Shown here one piece after another: positions 15,925 to 25,008 of a stretch of 64,000 nt of DNA; the stretch's first letter is position 1, and the number at the start of each line of letters is the position of its first letter. Below the pieces are notes generated by a model. It was not told the origin of the DNA. It saw only the letters and a list, made by a program, of their open reading frames with translations, and searched no databases. Made by a program: the position numbers and the translations under genes. The DNA is from Rhodobacteraceae bacterium Alg231-30. Lineage in GTDB: Bacteria > Pseudomonadota > Alphaproteobacteria > Rhodobacterales > Rhodobacteraceae. The stretch is from positions 290,238-354,237 of the forward strand of contig FREU01000005.1 in NCBI GenBank assembly GCA_900143615.1, in the 5' to 3' direction.

Positions 15925-17271
15925 TCAGATAATTGGCCCAAGCTCGATTTTGCTGCCATCTTGAAAGCGGTTCATCCGGAAACGCGTCAAATCATGACCA
16001 ATTTCGCCGCCAGTGATCATATCCGCCATGATCCGACCGAACGCTGGCCCAATCCCAAATCCGTGCCCGCTCATCCCCGTGCAAACACTTAGTCCCGGCA
16101 ATTGCGACGCGCGGTCTACAACCGGCACAACATCCGGCATGGTATCAATCATCCCGCCCCATGCTGATTTGATTTCAAGACGCCCTAACTGCGGAAATAA
16201 CCTTTCAAACTCGGTGATCGCGCGCTTCAGAGGGCCCATTTTGGCGCTTGGATTTAGCACGCGCATCGCCTCAAACGGACTTGGTGCATCCGCGCGCCAG
16301 CGCCGCGCTGTGCCCCAGCCATCTGGATATCCCTTTGGCGCGGCTGGCGAAAACCGCGTTCCCGCGAAATCCGCACGCAACTGCGGAATAAACTTGGAAA
16401 ACGCGCGAAACGCATCCGGCCCGATGTGCAGCTGATGCCACCCGCCTGCCGCAATGGTGTAGCCACCATCCGCTCGCCGCCGGAAGGCCAACCCGCTCAG
16501 AGCAGCCGCAGGCGCTTCGATATCCGGCGCAGGCTGGGTCGCCAAAACCAATGCGTGAACCGAGAGCTGCGGCACCGACACGCCATGGCGGCGCAAGAAT
16601 AGCGACGACCACGCCCCACCTGCCACCAACACCTCATCGGCCCGAATGAGGCCCTTCTCGGTCTGCACCCCTGCCACGCGGCCCGCCTGAATATCCAACG
16701 CCCGCACAGCGCAGTTCTCAAATATTTTCGCCCCCGCCCGCACAGCCGCCCGCGCCATTGCAGGCACGGCCACCCATGGCTCGGCCTTCATGTCAGACGG
16801 CGTATGCAAAGCTCCGGCAAAGCGCTGCGTGGCCTTGGGCATCAGACCTGAGACCTGCTCACCTGAAAAGATCACACTGTCGATTCCCGAACCACGCGCC
16901 TGCGTAAGCCACGCTTCATATTCGACCATTTCCGAGGATTTTTGCGTCAGATAGGTAATCCCAACCGTCTTCAGGCCCAAGTCTTCCTGACACTCTCGCT
17001 GCAGCTGTTCCCACAACTTGCGCGCCTCAAGCATAATCGGCAGCTCAGCCATGTCGCGCCCTTGTGCGCGCACCCATCCCCAATTGCGCCCACTTTGCTC
17101 AGCCGCCACGCGGCCTTTTTCCAGCACCGCGACCTTTAGGCCTTTTTGCGCCAGAAAATAGGCGCTCATCACGCCAATGATGCCACCGCCGACAATCGCC
17201 ACGTCAACGGCATCGGGCAAAGCGCCATCATGTTCCACAGGGCATTGCAGCCCCAAAGGAAAAGCTGTCAC
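15925..17271 (-). CDS. FAD-dependent oxidoreductase (DAO family)
   Basis: A 448-residue D-amino-acid-oxidase-type flavoprotein. The dinucleotide-binding site is Val-Ala-Ile-Val-Gly-Gly-Gly-Ile-Ile-Gly (about 23-32), with the Glu-Lys-Gly turn that contacts the ribose after strand 2. Arg-Asn-Trp-Gly-Trp and the C-terminal Thr-Gly-Met-Ser-Gly-His-Gly-Phe-Gly-Ile-Gly-Pro complete the FAD and substrate pocket. Relatives oxidise N-methyl or D-amino acids, or related amines. The GTG start overlaps the stop of the ArgE-like gene (GTGA), so it is translationally coupled to it. This suggests it oxidises an amino acid released by the deacylases and brought in by the adjacent ABC importer; that link is inferred. 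Confidence 0.88.
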   Translation of the reverse strand: MTAFPLGLQCPVEHDGALPDAVDVAIVGGGIIGVMSAYFLAQKGLKVAVLEKGRVAAEQSGRNWGWVRAQGRDMAELPIMLEARKLWEQLQRECQEDLGLKTVGITYLTQKSSEMVEYEAWLTQARGSGIDSVIFSGEQVSGLMPKATQRFAGALHTPSDMKAEPWVAVPAMARAAVRAGAKIFENCAVRALDIQAGRVAGVQTEKGLIRADEVLVAGGAWSSLFLRRHGVSVPQLSVHALVLATQPAPDIEAPAAALSGLAFRRRADGGYTIAAGGWHQLHIGPDAFRAFSKFIPQLRADFAGTRFSPAAPKGYPDGWGTARRWRADAPSPFEAMRVLNPSAKMGPLKRAITEFERLFPQLGRLEIKSAWGGMIDTMPDVVPVVDRASQLPGLSVCTGMSGHGFGIGPAFGRIMADMITGGEIGHDLTRFRMNRFQDGSKIELGPII

Positions 17272-18434
17272 GCCGAGAGCTCCTCAAGCAAGGCCTGCAT
17301 AAACCGCTGCCCCGCTTCAAATTGCGCCACGCTCAGGAATTCATCGGGCTGATGTGCCTGCGCAATATCACCGGGCCCACAGATCACCGCAGAATAACCT
17401 GCATTCTGAAAATGGCCCGCCTCGGTACCATAACTCACAACCCGTGTGGCATTATCCCCCGTCAGGCGACGCACAATGGCTTCTGCTTCACCATCCGCTT
17501 CGGGCACCAAGGCCGGAACGCCAAAAAATTCAGCCATCTCTATGCGCGTATCTGGAACAACTGCGCGCATCTCTGCCTGAATTTCCCCAGCCTTACTGCG
17601 CGCCTTTGCCATCCACTCATTCGCCGAATCTCCCGGCACAAAGCGGAAATCCAGCCCGAAATGGCAATCCAATGCCGTAATATTATGCGCTGTGCCGCCC
17701 GAAATCGTCCCGACATGCACGGTGGTCCAAGGTGGTTCAAAAATCGCATCCACATCACGCGGCGCACGCGCCATATTTTCCGCGTTCATCTCATTGGCCC
17801 AGTCGATCAGCTTGGCACCATACATAATTGCATTCACACCCGTATGCATCAGAGAGCTGTGCACCTCAAAGCCGCGCACATGTACATGAAATCCGGTCCC
17901 ACCTTTGTGCCCTGTAACAGCGCCCATCATCGAAGGCTCTCCGACAATCACAGCGCTGCCTTGTGGGAAAATCCCCTCAACGCTGTTGATGAGAGGCGTC
18001 GCACCCGTGCAGCCGATCTCCTCATCATAACTCAGCGCCAACTGCAAAGGTCGCAGCACGCCTCGTTTCTGAGCCTCAACCAGAGCCCAGATCGCCAACG
18101 CGTCAAAGCCTTTCATGTCGCAGGTGCCGCGACCAAACAGTTTGCCGTCTTTTTCGACGACTTCAAACGGGTCCGTTGACCACGCCTGCCCCTTTACGGG
18201 CACCACGTCGGTATGTCCCGACAACACCACTGCGCCTTCGATCATCGGCCCGACATGGGCAAATAATCCCGCCTTCTCGGGGTGCGTTTCATGCGGATGG
18301 CGATGCGTGGCAATGCCATGACCGTCCAGATACTCTTGCACCCACGCAATCAACGGCAAGTTCGTGTCGCTTGAAACTGTAGGGAAAGAGACCAGCTTGT
18401 CCAAAATTTCACGCGGCGTCAGCTGGTCGATCAT
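17268..18434 (-). CDS. argE: Acetylornithine deacetylase-like M20 metallohydrolase
   Basis: A 388-residue M20A enzyme of the ArgE type, which removes the acetyl group from N2-acetylornithine and related N-acyl amino acids. Ligands and catalytic residues are seen as His74 and Asp76 in Gly-His-Thr-Asp-Val-Val-Pro-Val, Asp106 in Gly-Thr-Cys-Asp-Met-Lys-Gly, and Glu138/Glu139 in Ser-Tyr-Asp-Glu-Glu-Ile-Gly. The ATG at 18434 was chosen; a TTG two codons earlier overlaps the ABC ATPase stop. Because it lies inside a peptide-import cluster rather than with arginine genes, it may act on imported acyl-amino acids instead of, or as well as, arginine synthesis. Confidence 0.85.
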   Translation of the reverse strand: MIDQLTPREILDKLVSFPTVSSDTNLPLIAWVQEYLDGHGIATHRHPHETHPEKAGLFAHVGPMIEGAVVLSGHTDVVPVKGQAWSTDPFEVVEKDGKLFGRGTCDMKGFDALAIWALVEAQKRGVLRPLQLALSYDEEIGCTGATPLINSVEGIFPQGSAVIVGEPSMMGAVTGHKGGTGFHVHVRGFEVHSSLMHTGVNAIMYGAKLIDWANEMNAENMARAPRDVDAIFEPPWTTVHVGTISGGTAHNITALDCHFGLDFRFVPGDSANEWMAKARSKAGEIQAEMRAVVPDTRIEMAEFFGVPALVPEADGEAEAIVRRLTGDNATRVVSYGTEAGHFQNAGYSAVICGPGDIAQAHQPDEFLSVAQFEAGQRFMQALLEELSA

Positions 18435-18436
18435 GT

Positions 18437-20257
18437 TCAATACCCGCTATCCGTGGTCAGTACAAAATGTCCGGGTCCAACTTCTTCGTATTCAGACGGC
18501 GGGGCTTCGTATCCGACTGGATGGATCGGCGATGGAATCGGTTTGAAGTTCAAATCCTTTTCCGATTTGCGCTGCCGCGGGTCGGCAATTGGCACCGCCT
18601 TCATCAGAGCCTGTGTATAGGGGTGACGCGGGTCTTCAAACACCGCGCGCCGAGGACCAATTTCCACGATCCGACCCAAATACATCACGCCAACATGGTG
18701 GCTCACGCGTTCCACCACAGCCATATCGTGGCTGATAAAGACATAAGAGATGCCCCACTCTGCCTGCAACTCCATCATCAGGTTCAAAACCTGCGCTTGC
18801 ACCGACACATCCAGCGCAGATACCGCCTCATCAGACACGATCAGTTTTGGGTTCAACGCCAAAGCGCGCGCAATCGCAATCCGTTGACGCTGACCACCGG
18901 ACATCTCATGTGGATAACGACGCATGAAACTACGTGGCAGTTCCACGCGATCAAACAACATCGCCACGCGATCGGTCATCTCACTGCCCGAATGCGTGCC
19001 ATAATTGCGCATTGGTTCAGCCACTTGATCCATCAACATCATTTGCGGGTTTAGGGACGCAAACGGATCTTGAAAGATCATCTGCATATCTTGGCGCACA
19101 CGATGAAGCTCTTTGGGCTTCAGAGACAGAACATCACAACAATCAAACTCAACATGGCCCGACGTTGGCTCAACCAGCCGCAGCAATGACCGCCCTGCTG
19201 TAGATTTCCCACAGCCAGATTCGCCCACAAGACTTAATGTCTGGCCTTTGTTCACCGTAAACGACACATCCTCAACCGCATGCACATTAGCCACCGGACG
19301 GCGCAACAGCCCCCCGAGAACCTGAAAACGTGTGGTCAGGTTTTTCACTTCCAGCAGCGGCTCATCTGTGCCGGTAATTGGGTCGGTGCTATGGGTGGTG
19401 TCGCCAAAAAGCTTCATCGGGCTGGGCACATCGGTGCCTGTCATCTCACCCAGCTTAGGCACCGCCGCCAAAAGCGACTTGGTGTAATCATGTTGAGGAT
19501 TCTCAAAAATTTCCGCGGCAGTTCCCTCTTCGACTTTATTGCCGCGGAACATCACCACCACCCGGTCCGCCATCTGCGCCACAACCGCCATGTCGTGGGT
19601 GATGAACATCACCGCAGTGCCGGTCTCACGCTTGAGCCGATCCATCAGCGCCAAAATTTCGGCCTGAATGGTCACATCCAACGCCGTGGTCGGCTCATCT
19701 GCAATCAACAAACGCGGCTCACAAGCCATCGCCATCGCAATCACGACGCGCTGGCGCATACCGCCGGACAACTCATGCGGATACTGCTTGAGACGGCGCT
19801 CGGGTTCTGGAATGCGCACTTGGCGCAATAAATCCAACGCGCGCTCCTCAGCATCCGCTTTTGATAGTTTTTTGTGCAACCGCAGCCCTTCAGTCAGCTG
19901 GCGACCGACCGTAAACACCGGATTTAGCGCGGTCATCGGCTCTTGAAATATCATTCCGATCTCATTGCCACGAATCGTGCGCATCAGGTTTTGGTCGGTT
20001 TTTGCGAGGTCCGCTTCGCCGCCTTCGCGACGATCAAACAACAGCCGGCCCCCCGCAATTTGGCCTCCGCCAAACTCGACCAGACGCATCAAAGACAAAC
20101 TAGAAACCGATTTTCCAGAGCCGGATTCACCAACGATACATACGGTTTCGCCCGGATTAACCTTAAAGGACACATCTTCAACGCCCACCACCGGACCGTC
20201 TTTGGTCTGGAACTCGACTCTTAGGTTTTCAATCGACGCAATGGCATTGTCGAGCAT
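18437..20257 (-). CDS. Dipeptide/oligopeptide ABC transporter, fused ATP-binding protein (DppD-DppF-like)
   Basis: A 606-residue cytoplasmic ATPase with two complete ABC modules. Module 1 has Walker A Gly-Glu-Ser-Gly-Ser-Gly-Lys-Ser (about 39-46), signature Leu-Ser-Gly-Gly-Met-Arg-Gln-Arg and Walker B Leu-Leu-Ile-Ala-Asp-Glu-Pro. Module 2 has Gly-Glu-Ser-Gly-Cys-Gly-Lys-Ser-Thr, Met-Ser-Gly-Gly-Gln-Arg-Gln-Arg and Leu-Ile-Val-Ser-Asp-Glu-Ala. Each ends in the oligopeptide-type C-terminal extension. It powers the permeases encoded divergently. Start at 20257 follows GGGGAGA. It is the first gene of the minus-strand operon leading into argE-like, DAO and M20 genes. Confidence 0.93.
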   Translation of the reverse strand: MLDNAIASIENLRVEFQTKDGPVVGVEDVSFKVNPGETVCIVGESGSGKSVSSLSLMRLVEFGGGQIAGGRLLFDRREGGEADLAKTDQNLMRTIRGNEIGMIFQEPMTALNPVFTVGRQLTEGLRLHKKLSKADAEERALDLLRQVRIPEPERRLKQYPHELSGGMRQRVVIAMAMACEPRLLIADEPTTALDVTIQAEILALMDRLKRETGTAVMFITHDMAVVAQMADRVVVMFRGNKVEEGTAAEIFENPQHDYTKSLLAAVPKLGEMTGTDVPSPMKLFGDTTHSTDPITGTDEPLLEVKNLTTRFQVLGGLLRRPVANVHAVEDVSFTVNKGQTLSLVGESGCGKSTAGRSLLRLVEPTSGHVEFDCCDVLSLKPKELHRVRQDMQMIFQDPFASLNPQMMLMDQVAEPMRNYGTHSGSEMTDRVAMLFDRVELPRSFMRRYPHEMSGGQRQRIAIARALALNPKLIVSDEAVSALDVSVQAQVLNLMMELQAEWGISYVFISHDMAVVERVSHHVGVMYLGRIVEIGPRRAVFEDPRHPYTQALMKAVPIADPRQRKSEKDLNFKPIPSPIHPVGYEAPPSEYEEVGPGHFVLTTDSGY

Positions 20258-20554
20258 CCCGACATCTCCCCGTATTCATTCTTTTTGGTCTTTGATCCTG
20301 ACGCTACAGACAGGATCAAGGCAGTGTCAAACCCAGCACGTCGCAACTTTAACCTCCGCGACGTCACCATGAATTGAACGCTTGCAATTTTTGATCGGCT
20401 GGTCTGAACTAAGGGCAGTCGAGAGGGGACGAGGCTAAAAAACTAGCTCAGCAAGCTGGAAATCGCAGTTTGTGATCCCGTCATGACAACCAAAAAACGG
20501 GCGCGGCCAACGCGTCTGACAAGGCACAGCAATGTGCTCAACAAGGAGTGTAAC

Positions 20555-22255
20555 ATGAAAGCTAAGACCCTAATGCTGGGCGCTGCAGCTGCATTTGCGA
20601 TGGCCCCTGCGGCGATGGCAGAGCGCGGCTCAGACGGCCACGTCAACATCATCTATTGGCAAGCCCCCTCGATTCTGAACCCGTTCCTGTCGAGCGGCAC
20701 CAAAGACATCGAATCTGCATCGCTGGTTATCGAACCGCTTGGTCGCTACGATCCTAACGGCGCTTTGGTGCCTTATCTGGCCGAAGAAATTCCTTCCGTT
20801 GCCAACGGCGGTGTTTCCGAAGACCTGATGTCGATCACATGGAAGCTAAAGTCTGGTCTGCTCTGGTCTGACGGCTCTGCCGTGACATCGGCCGACGTAA
20901 AATTCACCGCTGACTACTGCATGGACCCCGAAGGTGGCTGCGCGCAATTGGCTAAGTTTGACGGCGTGGAAAGCGTGGAAGTGGTGGACGATCTGACTGT
21001 CAAAGTCACTTTCGATGCCCCGAAACCAAACCCCTATGGCCCCTTCATGGGCGGCCAGTCCCCAATCATTCAAGCGGCTCAATTTGCAGACTGCATGGGC
21101 GCCAAAGCCCCTGAGTGTACCGAGGCCAACTTTGCGCCAATCGGCACAGGCCCGTTTGTCGTAGACGAGTTCAAGACAAACGACGTAATCTCTCTCTCGG
21201 CAAACCCGAACTACCGCGATGCGTCTAAGCCTGCATTTGCGTCTGTGACCTTCAAAGGTGGCGGCGACGCAACCGCTGCGGGCCGCGCTGTTCTGGAAAC
21301 CGGCGAGTTTGACTACGCGTGGAACCTCCAGCTGGCACCTGACGTTTTGGCGAAAATGGCCGAAGGCGGCAAAGGCACACCAATCGCGGCCTTTGGCTCG
21401 CTGGTTGAGCGCCTTGAAATGAACATGACCAACCCGTCCTCGGACCTGCCGGAAGGCGAGCGCGCCACTGTTGCGCACCCGCACCCGTTCCTGTCCGACA
21501 TCAATGTGCGTAAAGCGCTGTCCATGGCCATCGATCGCAACCTGTTGGTTGAAATCGGCTACGGTCAGGCCGGTCGCCCGACCTGTAACCTGGTTCCAGG
21601 CCCTGCAGTCTACGCCTCTGACAACACTGGCTGTCTGACTCAAGACGTTGCAGGTGCAAACGCTCTGCTGGACGAAGCTGGCTGGGTCAAAGGTGGTGAC
21701 GGCATCCGCGCCAAAGACGGCGTGCGTCTGTCGATCCTGTATCAGACATCAACCAACGCAGTCCGTCAGGACTTCCAAGCGCTGATCAAACAGTGGTGGA
21801 GCGAAATTGGTGTTGAAACCGAGCTGCGCAACCTGAACGCATCTGTGTTCTTCGGCGGTGACCCAGGATCGCCTGACACCTTCCAGAAGTTCTATGCCGA
21901 CGTGGAAATGTACGCCAACAACTTTGACGGCACAGATCCACAAGCCTATCTGGCAATGTATGCTTGCGGCAACGAGCCTAAGCCTGACAGCCAGTGGCAA
22001 GGTGAGAACATCAACCGCTTCTGTGATCCAGCATATGATGCTCTGATTGACGAGCTGTCCGGCACATCTGATCTTGAGACCCGCTATGCGCTGGCCAAGA
22101 AGATGAACGACATGCTCACCAAAGATACATTCACCATCATCCCATTGGTTGATCGTGGTCGTGTATCCGCCCACGCCAACAGCCTGGGTGGCGTTGTCCT
22201 TAACACTTGGGACAGTGAGCTTTGGAACATCGCGGACTGGCACCGCGTAAAATAA
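20555..22255 (+). CDS. Peptide ABC transporter, periplasmic substrate-binding protein
   Basis: A 566-residue family 5 extracellular solute-binding protein (Dpp/Opp type). The start at 20555 follows the strong SD AAGGAG and gives a clean 22-residue signal peptide ending Ala-Met-Ala; an in-frame extension to 20483 lacks an SD. The mature protein has the family 5 pattern: an early Asn-Pro-Phe-Leu, Glu-Pro-Leu-Gly-Arg-Tyr, Leu-Lys-Ser-Gly-Leu-Leu-Trp-Ser-Asp-Gly, and a later Val-Arg-Lys-Ala-Leu-Ser-Met-Ala-Ile-Asp-Arg. It binds the ligand in the periplasm and delivers it to the two permeases. It is longer than simple dipeptide binders, and the ligand is unknown. Confidence 0.93.
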   Translation: MKAKTLMLGAAAAFAMAPAAMAERGSDGHVNIIYWQAPSILNPFLSSGTKDIESASLVIEPLGRYDPNGALVPYLAEEIPSVANGGVSEDLMSITWKLKSGLLWSDGSAVTSADVKFTADYCMDPEGGCAQLAKFDGVESVEVVDDLTVKVTFDAPKPNPYGPFMGGQSPIIQAAQFADCMGAKAPECTEANFAPIGTGPFVVDEFKTNDVISLSANPNYRDASKPAFASVTFKGGGDATAAGRAVLETGEFDYAWNLQLAPDVLAKMAEGGKGTPIAAFGSLVERLEMNMTNPSSDLPEGERATVAHPHPFLSDINVRKALSMAIDRNLLVEIGYGQAGRPTCNLVPGPAVYASDNTGCLTQDVAGANALLDEAGWVKGGDGIRAKDGVRLSILYQTSTNAVRQDFQALIKQWWSEIGVETELRNLNASVFFGGDPGSPDTFQKFYADVEMYANNFDGTDPQAYLAMYACGNEPKPDSQWQGENINRFCDPAYDALIDELSGTSDLETRYALAKKMNDMLTKDTFTIIPLVDRGRVSAHANSLGGVVLNTWDSELWNIADWHRVK

Positions 22256-22269
22256 CCGAACACTGGATT

Positions 22270-22292
22270 GGGGCGAGCTTTACGCTCGCCCC
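22270..22292 (+). promoter_or_regulatory. Intercistronic hairpin between binding-protein and permease genes
   Basis: GGGGCGAGC and GCTCGCCCC form a perfect 9-bp stem with a 5-base loop, 14 bp after the stop of the substrate-binding-protein gene, followed by TCTTCCC rather than a T run. Such hairpins often stabilise the upstream message or reduce read-through so that more binding protein than permease is made. The role here is inferred from position. Confidence 0.6.
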
Positions 22293-22355
22293 TCTTCCCT
22301 TCGGCCCGTTCCCAACAATAAAAACAATGACCATTGACGCACAAAGGCGCCAATT

Positions 22356-23363
22356 ATGCTGACTTTCACCATCAGACGACTGATCCTAGCGGTGCCCACA
22401 CTGCTGTTCATCAGCCTCGTCATCTTCCTTTTGCTTGAACTCGCGCCCGGTGACCCGATGGCCCAAGTGCCATTGACCGTCCCGCCCGAGGTCAAAGAAA
22501 AAATGCGTCTCGCTCTCGGTTTGGGCGAGCCCGGTTATGTCCGTTTCTGGAAATGGCTGGTACAGTTCTTCTGGGTCGAACCACAGGTCTTTGTCGACCA
22601 CATGTTCGGCACCACATTTGCCGAAGGCAAGCTACGCATCATCAGCTGGCAACACCGCTCTCCCGTGATGGACGTGGTTGTCGAGCGCCTGCCACAAACC
22701 CTGTGGGTTGTGGGCATGTCTTACATTGTTGGCATTCTGATCGCGCTGCCCATCGGCATCTATTCGGCTTACAAACAGTATTCCATGTTTGATCAGGTCG
22801 GCACATTTATCACCATGATCGGCTACTCGATCCCACCGTTTTTCACAGGCCCGCTGGTCATTGTGATCTTCGCGGTGAACCTCGGCTGGTTCCCGTTCAT
22901 CTATGACACCACCCACGAGGTCGTGGATTGGGACAGCTTTGTCTATCAGCTGCGTCAGATGATCATGCCCGTGATGGTGCTTGCGCTGCAAACCACCGCC
23001 CAGATCAGCCGCTATATGCGTGCCTCGATGCTGGACAACCTCAATCAGGACTATGTGCGCACCGCGCGTGCCAAAGGTCTAAGCGAGAAAATTGTTGTGC
23101 TGGTGCATGTGCTGCGCAACTCGATGATCCCGGTTGTGACCGTGATTGCCCTTGGCCTGCCCGCCATCTTTGGTGGCGCGATCATTACCGAGCAAGTCTT
23201 CTCGGTGAACGGCATCGGCGCGCAACTCATTGGCGCCATTCAGGCCAACGATCTGCCCACCGTGCAAACCCTGACCTTTATGTTTGCTTTCCTGATCGTC
23301 TTCTTCAATCTGATCGCAGACGTGCTCTACGGTATTCTAGACCCGAGGATCCGCTATGACTGA
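22356..23363 (+). CDS. Peptide ABC transporter permease (DppB-like)
   Basis: A 335-residue inner-membrane permease. The N-terminus has the usual first helix with Arg-Arg-Leu-Ile-Leu-Ala-Val-Pro-Thr, followed by Glu-Leu-Ala-Pro-Gly-Asp-Pro. Five further membrane helices follow. The EAA loop that docks to the ATPase is Arg-Thr-Ala-Arg-Ala-Lys-Gly-Leu-Ser. A periplasmic stretch of about 70 residues between helices 1 and 2 is longer than in the smallest DppB proteins and has several aromatic residues. Its end overlaps the next permease by 8 bp. It forms the translocation pore with that protein. Confidence 0.92.
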   Translation: MLTFTIRRLILAVPTLLFISLVIFLLLELAPGDPMAQVPLTVPPEVKEKMRLALGLGEPGYVRFWKWLVQFFWVEPQVFVDHMFGTTFAEGKLRIISWQHRSPVMDVVVERLPQTLWVVGMSYIVGILIALPIGIYSAYKQYSMFDQVGTFITMIGYSIPPFFTGPLVIVIFAVNLGWFPFIYDTTHEVVDWDSFVYQLRQMIMPVMVLALQTTAQISRYMRASMLDNLNQDYVRTARAKGLSEKIVVLVHVLRNSMIPVVTVIALGLPAIFGGAIITEQVFSVNGIGAQLIGAIQANDLPTVQTLTFMFAFLIVFFNLIADVLYGILDPRIRYD

Positions 23364-24267
23364 TCTCTCCAACGACGAACCAACAACACCCCACCGCAGC
23401 CAATTTGCGGATGTCTGGCACCAGTTCAAAGCCCACAAAGGCGCGCTGCTGGGGGGGATCATCTTCATCATCATCGTTGTGGGTGTCTATATCGGCCCAT
23501 GGTTGTGGCCGCATGACGCTACCTTCATCGACATCCGTGCACGCAACCAAGGCCCCAGTTGGGCACATCCCTTTGGCACCGACCAATTGGGACGTGATAC
23601 TTTGGCGCGCATGATGGCGGGCGGGCAAACCTCGATTGCAGTGGGGTTGACCGCGATGATCCTCGCACTTGGTCTTGGCAGCCTTGTGGGGGTTTGTGCC
23701 GGTTACTTCAAACGGCTCGACGGCATCTTGATGCGCCTCACCGACCTGTTTCTGGCCCTGCCCATCCTGCCGCTTCTGCTGGTGATGATGCTGCTCTTCC
23801 GTGACAGCCTGTCCGCCGCAGTTGGGCCGGAACGCGGTATCTTTATCCTGATTGTGGTCGCAATTGGTGTCACCAGCTGGATGCCCACCGCCCGGATTGT
23901 GCGCGGTGATGTTCTGGCAATCAAACAGCGTGAGTTTGTTTTGGCGGCGCGTTCGATCGGCACCTCCAACAGGCACATGATCACACGCCATATCCTGCCC
24001 AACGTGCTCTCGCCCATCATGGTGTCCGCCACGCTCGGCATCGCCAACGCGATTATCACCGAGTCCGCGCTGTCCTTCCTGGGCCTTGGTTTCCCGCCGG
24101 ACTTCCCCACATGGGGACGCTTGCTCAATGACGCCACGCAGTATCTGCAAGACTACCCCGAGCGCGTCTTCTGGCCCGGCCTCGCGATTTCTTTGACCGT
24201 GCTCTCCGTCAATTACCTCGGCGACGGGTTACGTGACGCGCTAGACCCGCGTATTCGGGGGCGGTGA
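23356..24267 (+). CDS. Peptide ABC transporter permease (DppC-like)
   Basis: A 303-residue inner-membrane permease and partner of the preceding gene. It has an N-terminal cytoplasmic segment, a first helix (Gly-Gly-Ile-Ile-Phe-Ile-Ile-Ile-Val), the family block His-Pro-Phe-Gly-Thr-Asp-Gln-Leu-Gly-Arg-Asp at about 70-80, and an EAA loop around Ala-Ala-Arg-Ser-Ile-Gly-Thr-Ser. The C-terminus Gly-Asp-Gly-Leu-Arg-Asp-Ala-Leu-Asp-Pro-Arg is diagnostic of DppC/OppC. It ends the plus-strand import operon, 33 bp before a strong terminator. Confidence 0.93.
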   Translation: MTDLSNDEPTTPHRSQFADVWHQFKAHKGALLGGIIFIIIVVGVYIGPWLWPHDATFIDIRARNQGPSWAHPFGTDQLGRDTLARMMAGGQTSIAVGLTAMILALGLGSLVGVCAGYFKRLDGILMRLTDLFLALPILPLLLVMMLLFRDSLSAAVGPERGIFILIVVAIGVTSWMPTARIVRGDVLAIKQREFVLAARSIGTSNRHMITRHILPNVLSPIMVSATLGIANAIITESALSFLGLGFPPDFPTWGRLLNDATQYLQDYPERVFWPGLAISLTVLSVNYLGDGLRDALDPRIRGR

Positions 24268-24300
24268 AACCCAAGACAAACGACGGGCTTGCCTAAAAGA

Positions 24301-24330
24301 AAGCTGCCGGAGATTTCCGGCAGCTTTTCT
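24301..24330. terminator. Strong intrinsic terminator between the ABC operon and lrp
   Basis: AAGCTGCCGG (24301-24310) pairs perfectly with CCGGCAGCTT (24317-24326) around a 6-base loop, then TTCT. On the minus strand the stem is followed by TCTTTT, so it can also serve the convergent Lrp-type gene. Confidence 0.88.
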
Positions 24331-24413
24331 ACTTCTGCCCCCCGGTAGTTACGCGCCCCAAGTCCTTGGACCCAGCAATGTATCACCGGTCCAGCGCGAA
24401 CAACGACGGCCCC

Positions 24414-24893
24414 TTAGGTCTCGACGTCGACCGGCAATGCACCTGATACTTTCAACGGTCTCAATATAAAATTGGTCGAGGTGGTGCGCACAATTCCCAA
24501 TCGCAATATCTTTTTCATGATAAAGCGCTCAAGGGCTTCTGGGTCGCTGGCGACGACCTTGAGAAAAAAGTCGAACTCTCCGGTAATCGATGCACAATCA
24601 AGAACTTGATCACTTTGAGCAACAAACTTGTGGAATGTGTTGATCGAATCTTCACTGTGATCGACCAGCGAAATTTGCACATAGGCAAATGCGTTCAAAC
24701 CGAGTTTTTTGCCATCCAAAATGGCCGCATAGCGCGTGATGTAGCCGTCATCTTCCAGCCTCTTAACCCGCCGCCAACATGGAGAGGCGGACAAACCAAC
24801 CGCCTCCGAAAGCTCCTGTGTGCTTGCACGACCGTTGCGTTGCAGTGTCTTCAGAATAAGGCGTTCGAATTTGTCCAGCATGATTTCACTCAT
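24414..24893 (-). CDS. Lrp/AsnC-family transcriptional regulator
   Basis: A 159-residue regulator with an N-terminal winged helix-turn-helix (Asp-x-x-Glu-Arg-Leu-Ile-Leu-Lys-Thr-Leu-Gln then Leu-Ser-Glu-Ala-Val-Gly-Leu-Ser, and Cys-Trp-Arg-Arg-Val-Lys-Arg-Leu-Glu) and a C-terminal RAM domain for amino-acid binding (Cys-Ala-Ser-Ile-Thr-Gly-Glu-Phe-Asp). It is divergent from phhAB, sharing a 115-bp gap with two dyads, so it most likely controls phenylalanine hydroxylation and its own gene in response to an amino acid. Met5 is an alternative start. Confidence 0.92.
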   Translation of the reverse strand: MSEIMLDKFERLILKTLQRNGRASTQELSEAVGLSASPCWRRVKRLEDDGYITRYAAILDGKKLGLNAFAYVQISLVDHSEDSINTFHKFVAQSDQVLDCASITGEFDFFLKVVASDPEALERFIMKKILRLGIVRTTSTNFILRPLKVSGALPVDVET

Positions 24894-24907
24894 TGGTCTT
24901 GCTTTTT

Positions 24908-24943
24908 AGGTAATTATTACCTGTTAACATGCAAAACGTGCAT
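24908..24943. promoter_or_regulatory. Two dyads in the lrp-phhA intergenic region
   Basis: AGGTAAT-T-ATTACCT is a perfect 15-bp palindrome at 24908-24922. Seven bases later ATGCA-AAACG-TGCAT at 24929-24943 is a second inverted repeat. Centre-to-centre spacing is 21 bp, about two helical turns, which suits cooperative binding of an Lrp-type octamer. Both lie between the two divergent starts. That the neighbouring Lrp protein binds them is inferred. Confidence 0.6.
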
Positions 24944-25008
24944 ATATCAGAGATAATTTTCCGCAAATTGGCTGCCATCATTCCTCAGAGATATAGAGGG
25001 TTCCCAAG

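Noticed and set aside
20373-20384. ATTGAACGCTTG shared with the ivd upstream region (2040-2051)
   Set aside because: The second half of the dyad is missing here, so a shared operator is not supported; probably chance.
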